Assembly (NCBI GenBank): GCA_022453515.1 | Contig: JAJNNY010000065.1 | Coordinates: forward strand, 124,001-188,000 | Length of the DNA stretch: 64,000 nt | Direction: 5' to 3' | From: Astrocystis sublimbata | Taxonomy: Eukaryota > Ascomycota > Sordariomycetes > Xylariales > Xylariaceae | Part shown: piece by piece, positions 1 to 10,243 of the stretch | Position numbering within the stretch: position 1 is the first letter of the stretch | Layout of the letters: each line of letters begins with the position of its first letter | The notes under the pieces: generated by a model | Databases searched by the model: none | Seen by the model: the letters and a program-made list of their open reading frames with translations, nothing else | What the model was told of the DNA's origin: nothing | Position numbers and translations under genes: made by a program

Positions 1-318
1 GCTCTCTCGATTCTGCGGTTCCTGCACCAGACGCGGGATTTGGACGAGATTTATATCCTGCTGTCGCCGGGCTTCATCAAGTCCCAGACGAGTCATCCCA
101 CCGTGTGCGCCCAAGACAGGCGCGACAGGCTCGCCGTGACCGACACCAGTACAGCAGGGTTCTCAGGTAGCAAGATCAGGATGTTGGGCATCCCTGCGTC
201 TGATGGCATCTACGTCACGGGTGATTCAGGCGACGCTGCAGCGTTGCGAACCATCATCGACGAGCTGACCCAAAGATACGATAAGGCGAAGATCATGTAC
301 GGATGCCTAGACGTGTGA
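1..318 (+). CDS. C-terminal part of an unrecognised protein (5' end outside window)
   Basis: Frame 1 is open from the first base of the window to a TGA at 316-318, giving 105 residues of the C-terminus of a + strand gene. I do not recognise the family. The segment is mixed alpha/beta in character, with a hydrophobic stretch (DEIYILLSPGF) near its start and the terminus KIMYGCLDV. No membrane helix, zinc-binding cysteine pattern or low-complexity tail is visible. Part of the stretch could be intronic: TTCTCAG at 158-164 looks like a splice acceptor, but reading through keeps the frame open, so I kept the simplest model. The gene is followed by 2.4 kb without a convincing gene. Confidence 0.5.
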   Translation, partial: ALSILRFLHQTRDLDEIYILLSPGFIKSQTSHPTVCAQDRRDRLAVTDTSTAGFSGSKIRMLGIPASDGIYVTGDSGDAAALRTIIDELTQRYDKAKIMYGCLDV

Positions 319-2756
319 GGACGTGCGACGGGAACTCCAAAAGAGACGACGATCATGTCTGTCTCCATTGGCCGCTGAGATTGATAGCTCGCTCTGTTCA
401 TCCACGAGGCCACAGCCCCTGAAAGACGCAGGTAGGCTGCGAAAGGGCAGCAAAGCTCTGGCGCGGGAGGGAGACTGCCGAATGTCTCGAGACCGTAGGG
501 CGCGTCAAATGCATCGATTCTCCAAAAAGCGTGTGCAGAGTCGGGTCTCCCGTGCAGCATGGGGATGAAAGGGGATGGTGGTGGCTCGGGATATGTACGA
601 GTATGTGCAAGCATGTTGCAAATGTGTGTGATATTGGACTTTACCTGCATTGGGCCTGGGGAGGCTGTTCATTGCCCAATTGACCAACAAGACGACATGA
701 TGAGGCAATTGACGAATCGTCGAGCGCTGCTTCTGCAATGCTTCTTCATGGTTGCGATCCTCCTTGTCCGTCCGTGCCAGACCCATGTTCTGCCCGTGCG
801 CTGAATGGAACCTCATTGATGATTGATGGGAACCCCTGAGTGCACATGCATACAAGGTATCTCAGTAAACCCGGCCTGCGGTGTGGAGAATAAATGAAAA
901 GATTCAACATCCCTCTCCAGTGATTGATATCACTCACTATGAGGGCGCGGTTAACCCCGCCCCCCACTTCAGAGCGATCGCTAAATCGTCCTTCCTGTAC
1001 CTGACACACCAACCTCGGTAATTACCAGATTTCGATTGTGCCATAGCTCACAACCTCTTTGTGCTCTTGGACGAGGGCCGAGACATGGGGTAATGTGTAA
1101 TGTTTTGGAGACGTTGCTTACAGTAGTAAGATTTTCACCCTAAGCTAGGTTTCCATGGGGCATAAACTGAACGCTTGGACATGATAGTATTCGCCGGTGA
1201 AGACTTATATTCGGGAGTAAGTGCGCGATACAGTGTGATTATGTAGATAAATCTACTAAGGTCGGAGAGAACACACTGCGGGCGAAGGCTTGACCTACCG
1301 TTTCCTTGGGTAAAGCTAACCTAGCACGTGCAGGTGCATATGTAGCAGGCGTACCTAGGTATTTTCGGCAAGCGAGGGAGATATGCACGGTACCTCTTAC
1401 AGTACAGTGCCTACGCCCCCCTGCCCTGCCCTGCCCCCCGTGTCTGGCTCGAATGGCTCGCCTGGAAGCGTGAAACACAGTATCAATCGCTCCAGCAGTC
1501 ACAGTAGCCCTCATTCCTCGTCGGTTCATGTACGTACCTCGTACTAGCAGTACTGCACCTACATACTAATGTAGTACCTAGTGTGCCGACGGATGCAAAA
1601 CCTACGGTGGCCTTGGTGGGTGGGTGGCATTGGCCAACTCCCAAGTTGTATCACGTCTCACAGACGTCGACGGGTTCCTCTCGCCGTATTTCTTTCGCCG
1701 TAAGGTTGGCCATGGTGGTTCTGTCGTGGGTACAGTTGTATGGCCGATAGCTCGCCAGGGCTTCTTCTCTGTCTCGCCTGTCTAGGAATACGAATACTGG
1801 ACAAAGACGATGGGTAAAGCCGACCCTGGTCTATATCTCGCCATATTTCCCTCGTCCTGCTTGTTGCTGCTCTCTGCTCCTTCGTTTCTCCTTCACTCCC
1901 ACGCCTCTCTGTCCTACTTTGTTTGTTTCAATTCTTGTGCTGCTGCTGCCGCTGCTGCCCGCTTCGCTTCGTGTCTTTGGCATATCTCAACTGGCTAGCC
2001 GTAGCAATATTCACGAAATTGCTACCGTGATCTGTCTGTTCAACACCGAGTCCCTCTTTCTCTGCCTGTCTCGAACAGCCTCATATTTCAACGACGGGCT
2101 TCTCACGCGTGTTTGGTTGCGCCTGGACGGGACCCGCGAGCCTCTCTCTCTCTCTCTCTCTCTCTCTCGCCTCTTGGCCTCTTGGCCTCCACTGCACTTA
2201 CACAGGCGCGACAGCGTGGGGTCGCTCGTGTATGATAAGCACCCGGCAATTCCTAAAGTGGACTGGGGCTCCCGACATTGCCGTCATTCCAGTCTCGACA
2301 GTCTCGCCAGTCAGACCAGTCTAGATGCTAGACTGGCTCCTGGCTCCTGGCTCGCCTGGCTCCTGCGCTTTTTCTTACCGATCAACACTCGCTATTTCCA
2401 GGGACCAACCTGCTCGCTGCTGACTGTAGTAATAATCCTGTTGATCTGACTCGACTTTGGCTGCATCTGCTGCCATCACAGAGCTTGGCGTCGAAACGAA
2501 GGGATGCCATCTGATGATTTGAATCACTGAGCGCAATACCTGCACTTGCGATCACCCTCACGACCGCGCTTTTTTCTCATTCGCTGTTTGTTTATCCAAT
2601 TTCAACTGGAATCAGGAAAGCTTTTCACAAGCAAATTCCACCAACTTTCTCGAACGGCGCATCATTGGATTCCCGACGCCGGCACGTTCATTACATGCGA
2701 TAGTGATCAGTGAGCCCTGAATCTCCAATCCGATTTTATAACGATTATCACCAGCG
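319..2756. other. Intergenic region with long promoter/5' leader of the Ras-like gene
   Basis: No supported gene in 2.4 kb. Short open frames here lack codon bias, partner exons or recognisable domains. CCTAGG-type palindromes (for example TACCTAGGTA near 1351) occur around 1.3-1.6 kb. From about 1.8 kb onward the + strand is pyrimidine-rich, as is usual for fungal promoters and 5' leaders, ending with the (CT)n tract and then the Ras-like start codon. Confidence 0.6.
2142..2168 (+). repeat. (CT)n dinucleotide tract
   Basis: An uninterrupted CT run of about 13 units lies roughly 590 bp upstream of the Ras-like start codon, inside a wider C/T-rich stretch. Such tracts are common at fungal transcription start regions. 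Whether it is in the promoter or the leader cannot be decided here. Confidence 0.85.
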
Positions 2757-3563
2757 ATGGCGAGCGGCCAACTCCCCGTGCCCATCTCCATTACCATCTG
2801 CGGCGATGGCGGGTGCGGCAAGTCCTCCATCACGCTGCGTCTCGTGCGGTCGCAATGGACGTCCGAATACGACCCCACCATCGAGGACAGCTATAGCATC
2901 ACGCGCAAGATCGACGGCACCACCTACCATCTCAGCCTGACCGACACCGCCGGCCAGGAGGAGTATCGGGGCATGTGGGCCTCGTCGAATCTCGGCGCCG
3001 ACGCCTTCCTGCTCGTCTACGATATAACATCGGTGGACAGCATAGACGCCCTGAACTACTTCAACGAGCTGATCGACATGGAGGCCGAGACACGCATCGA
3101 CAACGCCGAGCGCGCGCGCAAGGCCGGTGTTGCCCCTGGCGGCGCCGAGGATCGCAGTGGCGCCGGCCGCGTCGTCCCGCCCGTCAAGATCGTCGCCGGC
3201 AACAAGTGCGACCTGCAGCAGTCGCGCCAGGTCTCGGCCGCGCAGGGCCTCGAGTGGGCGCGCCGCCGCGGCTGTGGCTTCATGGAGACGAGCGCCCGCC
3301 TCGAGGTCAACATCGAGGAAACCTTTGCGCTGATCGTGCGCCGCGTCGTCGAGGCCCGCCGGCTGGCCGCCACGGGCGCCGTCGCCGTGCCCGAGCCCGA
3401 GTCGGACCGCCGCGGCGTCACGAGGCCGCTGACACCACTAGCTGACGAAAGGGATGAGGCTCCTGAAGAAAAGAGGGGCGTGGGTGTGCGCGGCCCGAGA
3501 TGGGACGGTACTTTCGGACGGAGAGGTGGCGCTGGCTTCTGGAGAAGCTTGAGGTGTTGGTAG
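2757..3563 (+). CDS. Ras-family small GTPase without a CAAX box
   Basis: Intronless 268-residue protein. All guanine-nucleotide motifs are visible: P-loop GDGGCGKSS at residues 16-24, switch I YDPTIEDSY at 38-46, switch II DTAGQEE at 63-69, NKCD at 149-152 and ETSAR at 177-181. The effector loop is of Ras type, so this is a Ras superfamily molecular switch rather than Rab or Rho. Two features are unusual. About 30 extra residues (roughly 110-142, Gly/Ala/Arg-rich) separate the third beta strand region from NKCD. The C-terminus ends ...SLRCW, with Cys at the penultimate position, so there is no CAAX prenylation box. Membrane attachment would need another route, for example palmitoylation of that Cys, or the protein may be soluble. 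The ATG at 2757 is supported by the immediate start of the G domain. GC-rich third positions contrast with the flanks. It belongs to the Ras/Rap-like group; the exact orthologue is not assigned. Confidence 0.9.
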   Translation: MASGQLPVPISITICGDGGCGKSSITLRLVRSQWTSEYDPTIEDSYSITRKIDGTTYHLSLTDTAGQEEYRGMWASSNLGADAFLLVYDITSVDSIDALNYFNELIDMEAETRIDNAERARKAGVAPGGAEDRSGAGRVVPPVKIVAGNKCDLQQSRQVSAAQGLEWARRRGCGFMETSARLEVNIEETFALIVRRVVEARRLAATGAVAVPEPESDRRGVTRPLTPLADERDEAPEEKRGVGVRGPRWDGTFGRRGGAGFWRSLRCW

Positions 3564-4449
3564 CGTGTCAATTGCTACAAGAACGGTTGATGGGACATTT
3601 TTTGCGTACCTATGTACGATAATGTGATGATTACGATGACGAGGATTGCCATTTGTCGACATGGTGGTTGGTTAAGGGCTACCGGTTCGGTTGAACCACA
3701 AAGGAGTGGGGGGATATCGATGCTCATACGACGACGGCAGGAAAAACCACGAATCATGCCGAGGCCATAGGAGGAGCGGTAAAAATTCGGAGCTGGAAAG
3801 GGTGTTTTCTTTTGGCAAGCGTGTATTTTAAGCGTTCATCGTCATGTTTGCTTGACGGGCTTTTTTTTTCTTCCTCTTCTCTTCTACGCAGATTATATCC
3901 TTGGGGAAAGCATCGGCGTTGCGGTGGGCGAAGGGGATAGCTGGGGTTCAACTTATTCTTCTCTTCGAGTATCTATTTTTCCTTTCAGCAGAGACTGATG
4001 TTGCATTGATCGCTTTCGATTCACGCGAGCTATTTATTCTAATGACCGTGCCTTTGCGCCGTTTTCTGAATGCTCTGGCAGGGCGTGCCCAATTAACTAT
4101 ACTATTTGGCGGTTGGAGGCTTTACTTAGAGGTATTATGGAACGAAGGCCGTTCTCATGCGACCGATTGTTCATCATTGCTATGCCTCAATTTCGAGGGA
4201 TTGTTTGAACATGTGTCTGTATGCTCTTGTAGCTCCTCCAATAAGCCTACCTAGAACCATGCAATCAATGCCTGAATTCATAATTTTTTGTTTAAACCAT
4301 GCAACTTTTAAAATTCATCATATGTACACATGCTTCTACGTATCAATGAACATCCCATCACCTCCCGCTCTACAGCAACGCCGATGAAGCTGGGTCGGCT
4401 GGACCCGCAAGCTCAGTCAGCCATGAATACCATCCATACGTGGTTGCCA
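3564..4449. other. Convergent 3' flanks, no gene seen
   Basis: This 0.9 kb stretch separates the Ras-like gene (+) from the aspartic protease (-), so both 3' ends face each other. The sequence is AT-richer than the coding regions, with T-rich stretches near 3863 and 4283. I see no gene in it. Confidence 0.6.
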
Positions 4450-7400
4450 TTACAGCCCAACAACCACAGCGCCCAAGACAATCACAAGCACCACGATCAA
4501 AGCCCCCACAGGTGCGCCAGGGGCCGCAGAAACGACCACGGCAGAGGCGCCCCCCGTCGCGTTCCGACTTCCACCAGGCGCCGCGTGCCCACCAGAAGGC
4601 AACACGGCAGAAGATGTCGGGACGGGAACCACATGCAACGTCTTGACAACGGTGGTTGTAAAAGCGAGCGTGGTCGTCTTGCCTACGGTGCAGGCAGAGC
4701 TGTCACTGTCACCGTCGCCGGAGCCGGGGCTACTGCAGGTTTTGATGGCGTAGACGGTTGACGTGGGAAAGGCGGTTGTGATGACCACAATCTGCTCTTT
4801 TTTCCTGGCCTCACCCTGTCCTGGTGCATGTGCTTTTTCTCGGTCTTGGTCCTGGCTCTGCCCAGGTTTATGCTCGTCTACATGGCCCTGGCCATGTTCT
4901 GCGCTTATGCTCATGACACTGGAATATCCAGCGGCGATAGAAGAGGAGGTATGTGTGGTAATCTCCTCGACAAAATGTGAATTGGGCGTGATCACTGCGG
5001 GTGTGACGACCGGCGTAGTATGCTCTGCAACAAGTGTGTCTTCTCCTGCGGCTGTGGCGGCTGGGATTTTGGCATTGCTGCTTCCAGGACAGTATGTCGT
5101 GAGGATCGTCTCGAGCTTTGTGGTGACCTTGCCGCGCAGGGGACAGTCGCGGACAGTCGCGGGGCATGCTGTCACCGTGTACACGACGGCGCGGGTGATG
5201 GTGGCCGTGATTGTTGTCGTGAGGCTTCCTGCGTCATGCTGTGCGTCTACCCGCGGGGGATCGGTAGGATTGGCTTCAGCGCTATCCGCAGGACCCTGAG
5301 GAGTCTTTGGTATCTCACTGGTTGGGTACAAGCTACCGCTGCTGGTACTATGAGAAGGTGATTCCTTGGTAGTCGATGACGATAGAGATTGAGAGTTGGT
5401 TTGGGTGACGAAGGTTGAAACTGTGATTGTGTTCATCGGCCCTACGGGGTTCACCGAGGGCGCCAAAGTGGATGCAATGGACATGGTGGTAGAATTCGAG
5501 TGAGTGCTGGTAAGTGATGTCGTAGAGGAGACCAATCCAGTCTTTGGCGGCGAGGAGGATGGGGAAACAACAGGTGTGCAAGACCCTTTGATACTTGCTG
5601 CAGCGTCAGATCCAACTGGCACGGCTACGAGATTTGACTGTCCGTCTCCACAAGAGAGTCGATTTGACATAAATAGCGCATTGTTTGTCTGATCGAATGC
5701 GACTACGATGAGCTGTTAGTTGGGGATTTGGAATGATATCACGGCAGAGACTGGGGAGGTTAATCGTTCGACCAACATCTTGGCTTCAAGATCTTTGGAG
5801 GTAAATTACCCAGGGAAAAGCAGTGGGAATATCAGGATTCAACTGACCATATGCACCCCTCATGAATGAGTCCCCCAGAATGAAAGCGCCAATATCATCA
5901 CTGTACCAAGCGCCGAGGAAGCATTCTCCCCCGCTGTTCCAGATGAAATCGCTGTACCCAACGTTGATCGTCACAGGCCCCTTTGCGCCGAGGAACTCAA
6001 AGTCGACGGTGCCGCTCTGATTTTGATAGGAGCAGCTGACGCGATATCCACCGGAACCATCGGACTTTGCTCCCGGAAACTGCGCTGCAAGCTTGTTAAC
6101 AAGAGGCTCAGGTAGCAAGGAGAGTGTTGTCCCTGAGTCGATGATCAAGGGGAGGGGCAGACTGGAGTCTGTCAAGACCGTTGCAGATTCAGCGCCAGGG
6201 GCACGATGCGCCAGCGAGTTAAGCGTGACTTTGTAGTGTCTGTCTCAAATCAGTACCTCTAGAACACCAAGACGAGCGTAGCAATACTCACGGATCAGAT
6301 GGGTCCGTGGGGACCTTTTCCAGCATACCACTGTAGCTATTGGTATCAACACCGCCAAATGCCATCTCGCCTGTGATGACAGCTAACATTTCGCAAGTCA
6401 GCTGGTGAACATGGAATAAGATATACCCCAACGCTATAAAGCACTGGTGAATTCTTTTGGTGTCTGCTCACGTACCACTTGAGCTGACTTGTTGGCCGAG
6501 GTTCATGCTGAAAAACCTTGTGTTCGTAAGACCCTGAGAAGCCAACGACTCAACAATGAGAGGGTAATCGATGGACCCGACACCGCGCCCATGGCCCAGT
6601 CCCATGATTCCAAACCAGACAAGCTCGGATGAATTGGCCACGCCAAACTGTTGATTTTCAATCTTCGCACCTGTGGGTGTTGTCTTATCAGCTAGTGCTT
6701 CGTGAATACGATTGCCATTCTTCGTGTTGTCTTCGCCTGGATCCTGCGGTCGAGTCTCTTCACTACATCCACATCTACGCCCTAACTTTCGAGCCCATGC
6801 GGCAGCAACATATGTAGGTATGACCAACTCACCAGATATGTAAATATCATCTTTATAGTATGGGCCCATGACTTGGCCAGACCCGTACTTGATATCAAAG
6901 CCACTGTTGTTAATCCTCTGACTGGTGGAGGATAGTGAGGGTTCGTAGCGACCGAACGCCTCGCAGAGATCGGGCACATTCGAAGCTGAACAGTTCGGAT
7001 TGACCCACAGCTCAAATGAACCGGTATCAATCAGTACGTCTACAACCTGTTGGATGCCATCTTTGCTAGTGCCGATCGACACTGTGTTTATCGTTAGTAC
7101 TGATTACCTGCCTTTTTTTTCTGGATCTCTGGTACACTGTGTAAAGATAGATTTTGTCCTTTCTGATTCTTATGTCCAGCTTTGGTGTCCGTGTCTGTCT
7201 ATGTGTGTGCATGAAGAAGAGAGAGAGTTTTGGGGGTTCGGCAGGTATGCGGTGGTGAAGTCAGGGGATACCAAAAGGGCAGAAAACAGCAGAATAAGAA
7301 GTGAGGAAAATGAAGTGAGCATTGGAATCATACACTCAGCTAAATAGGCAGCCCCAGATACTCCAAACACCTCTGTCTTTAGGAATCTCTTCGCTATACT

Positions 7401-7616
7401 TGGCGTCGTTATGCCTTCATGATTCACACGCTTCAATGGAATAGCAAGGACATGGCCAGAATTTGTGAATGATTCTGTGCTGGCTACAGTGGTTGTTGCG
7501 TTGACATATGTGGTGGTATTGGTTTTGGGAAGTATGACAGCCTCAGCCCCAAGTGTTGATGATAATACTCCTAGCAGTGCAAAAACACGCCATATTATTG
7601 GAATTGAGGGGATCAT
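4450..7616 (-). CDS. Secreted aspartic protease (A1/yapsin-like) with long Ser/Thr-rich tail
   Basis: Six exons on the minus strand: 7616-7334, 7081-6833, 6670-6476, 6382-6292, 6239-5848 and 5702-4450. They close in frame to 820 residues. The start is the ATG at 7616-7614, followed by a hydrophobic signal peptide (MIPSIPIIWRVFALLGVLSS). The pepsin fold is recognised from the first catalytic motif DTGS (Asp113, in VLIDTGSFELWVNP), the flap region around FDIKYGSG, and the second catalytic motif DSGT (Asp307, in IIDSGTTLSLLP). The final exon (residues about 404-820) is a Ser/Thr/Pro-rich, probably heavily O-glycosylated tail, ending in a hydrophobic segment (ALIVVLVIVLGAVVVGL) that looks like a GPI-anchor signal or a membrane stop. 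This layout matches yapsin-type cell-surface proteases, which process wall and secreted proteins. The tail is longer than in most family members. The 252-nt first intron is the least certain junction. Confidence 0.85.
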
Positions 7617-8553
7617 GAGTAGCAGCAGTATGTCACTTCGTGCTGGAGAGGTCAGGCGCAATTACAGGACGAAAAGCGCGGCGTGAAGGAGAGACTGCAA
7701 ACATGAGCAACACGAACTCCCTGAAGAAGACAACAAGAGAAATCAAATGAGGACATCGGTTGGTTGTGCCTAGCCATCATGATATAGGTGGCGACAGAAA
7801 GAGCGACAGCAAGCCGAGCCACCTATATAAAGCTTATGAGAATGAAGGGATCGTCTAGACTTGGTGAATAATGGATATGTCAGAGACAGTATTGCTTCGC
7901 GCTGAGACATTAGCTCTTCAGGAATTTGATGGCAGACCAGTCACACGTTAATTGTAGCGTACATTCCAGCGAAATTTATACCGTCGCCTCCCTTAATTAT
8001 CCTTCGTCTCCAGCCACGGTCTTTTTCTTCTCGTTCTTTTGTACTAAGATAGCATCGTACAGAGGTACAGTACAGCCCCTGGAATTTTGGAGCCGCACCG
8101 CACAATTTTCAGGGCTGTTACGTTGCGCAGTGTTCGTTTCATCGAGTAATAGCCAGGAACAATGCCCGGTGCAATAAGCAAAGTAGTGAGGCAACCGAGT
8201 CATGAATAATGCCACACTTTTAGTAACGAAGAACATGGACGGAGCTTATGTCTGCTGACATGAAGTGTTCGTGAGCTTTGCGCTCCGAGAAGAAGCAAGG
8301 TGAAACGTCTTGTATGTATGACAATCGTGTAAAAGTGGAACGAGATTACGCTTGACGTCCGGCGAGATGAAAACCATCTATCTATATTTATCAGAATTAA
8401 ACCCGCAAAATGGTGCTCCCACGCTCGTATAACCTACCTATTCGCCGCAAGACGCCCTGGCACTACCATGCGCCAAAATCCACCCAAATGCTCCTGAACG
8501 CAAGCTTTGCGGCCGCCGCCTCAATCAAAGTATCACAGCACGTACGATCAAAC
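7617..8553. other. Protease promoter and AMMECR1 3' flank
   Basis: No gene is supported here. On the minus strand a TATA-like TATATAGG sits around 7824-7833, roughly 210 bp ahead of the protease start. The rest is 3' flank of the AMMECR1-family gene. Confidence 0.5.
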
Positions 8554-9354
8554 CTAGCATGCGTCGGCATTCGCTGAAACCCATTCGCGCCAGTGCTTGA
8601 ATTCGGGATACTGCAACGATTCCTTCTTGCCCTGGTACCGTACAACGTGCAGGTCAATGTCCTGCCACCTGTCTTTCCGACCAATCCAGCCGGCCTTCCT
8701 CATGAGGCTTACCAGCGTCTCTTCTTTGGTCCATCCCTGCTCGACGGCGACGTCCGGGAGGTAGGTAGCGCCGTACTTGCGGCCGCGTTCGATGAAGCTG
8801 ATGCGGATGCCGTGGGTGCCGAGCTCCCAGTCCATGGAATCGTCACAGTCCTCAAAGTCGGTCAGGAGGGTGACGGCGACCTCCAGTGAGGGCAGCTCTC
8901 GCTTGGAGACGGGATCGAACCTTGTGTCGTGAATGGCGGAGGTGATGGCGTATTCGGATAGCCCCGTCTCCAGCTCCTGCGCCTGGAATGTGCCGATGCA
9001 GCCGCGAAGCGAGGTACGGCCGGACCCGGAAACAGTGTTCCAGGTGACGAAGAGAGGAAACTCGGCGCTGGGGTCAAATGGTTCGGGCGAAGATGCAATA
9101 GACGTGGCGGGGGTGTCGGTGGCCAGTGAGAGGGTCGAGCCCGAGGACGAGGCAGACGGGGAGCTTTCGGAGGCGGAATTGTCGGCAACACGGCGGAGAG
9201 CAGGCAGTTGTTTCTTAGACACGGACGCTATATCGGCGTCTTTGCAATACTTGTCCCACGATTCCTGCACATCTGCGAGGACCAAAGGGTCGCGGGCCTC
9301 GAGGTGGGCGGCCAGCGACTCGAAACAGAACAGACAATGTGAGATGGTTGCCAT
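8554..9354 (-). CDS. AMMECR1-domain protein
   Basis: Single-exon, 266-residue protein of the AMMECR1 family, which is conserved from archaea to animals and has no firmly known biochemical activity. The family signature LRGCIGT is present at residues 116-122, followed by the conserved block with SAIHDTRFDPV and the C-terminal half (GATYLPDVAVEQGWTKEETL). A Ser-rich, probably disordered insert of about 40 residues (around 58-98) lies between the N-terminal helices and the main domain, as is usual in fungal members. The ATG at 9354-9352 opens directly into the conserved N-terminus (MATISHCLFCFESL). The protein is predicted cytosolic or nuclear, with no signal peptide or membrane span. The neighbours give no functional hint. 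Confidence 0.92.
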   Translation of the reverse strand: MATISHCLFCFESLAAHLEARDPLVLADVQESWDKYCKDADIASVSKKQLPALRRVADNSASESSPSASSSGSTLSLATDTPATSIASSPEPFDPSAEFPLFVTWNTVSGSGRTSLRGCIGTFQAQELETGLSEYAITSAIHDTRFDPVSKRELPSLEVAVTLLTDFEDCDDSMDWELGTHGIRISFIERGRKYGATYLPDVAVEQGWTKEETLVSLMRKAGWIGRKDRWQDIDLHVVRYQGKKESLQYPEFKHWREWVSANADAC

Positions 9355-10243
9355 GATTGTCTCGAGCCGATGGCAGCGGCGGTTGGACTGCTGTAAGTCT
9401 GCGCAGCGTGGCGAGAATAAAGAGCGAGATTGGGAGCAAAGATCTGGCCGAGTGCGGGAAAGACGCGGGCTGGAAGGGAGAAGTCGAAACGCAGCTCAGA
9501 AAAGGCAAAGAAGCGGAAAGGGCACATCATGACAGGTCATCGGGACGCTGGACGTAACCACACCACAGCTCACCCAATCTAGAGGTACCTAGGCAGGTAC
9601 GAGTCGGGCAGATCGTCGTCGACTGTTCAACCATTCGACCCCAAACCCCGCTCCTCAGCCCGTCGAGCCCGTCTTCTGCCCGCCATCTGCGATTCAGCCC
9701 GCAGCCCATGGAGCACTAAGAAGAGGCACTGACCAATGAACACAGGTTGGGCACCGCTAGTCCTTTAGGTTCGTGGTCCTAGCGGATGGGGCTCGGGCGG
9801 ATACCCGGGTGTGGCAGCGGGGTAGATACGAGTACCTGGGTACATATCCGTCCTTACCTTAGCTCACGTATGAAGAAGTACCTACTACCTGTGGCTGCTC
9901 TAGGTACTCGCCAACTTAAATGGCTTGCAGCATGTCAGGTAAGGAAGGAAAGGTTAGGTAAGATCCGATGACATAGGCCTCAAGTGCTATTAGTGGTAGT
10001 TACCTCCCACTTCTATAGTACGTGAGCGCCTTTACCACATAGTGCCAAATGGGTGTTTCTGCAAGGACCGAAACCTCCTCGGCGTGGCTGGGAATAAGGG
10101 AACATTATAGGCATTGGTACCAGTCAGTGAACGTGGGAAGATGGTTCAAATAGATAGACGCCCTCGACCCCTTCATCCAGTACCTACGTACATCAGAGAG
10201 TGAAGGGAGGTAGCCGGCCGCTGGAATGCGTTCCCGCCCTTCG
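9355..10243. other. Intergenic region, no gene seen
   Basis: Upstream flank of the AMMECR1 gene (-) and downstream flank of the Rieske-DUF455 gene (-). It contains CCTAGG-type palindromes (GGTACCTAGGCAGGTAC near 9585-9601) and GGTAC/GTACCT words around 9830-9950. No coding bias is visible. Confidence 0.55.
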
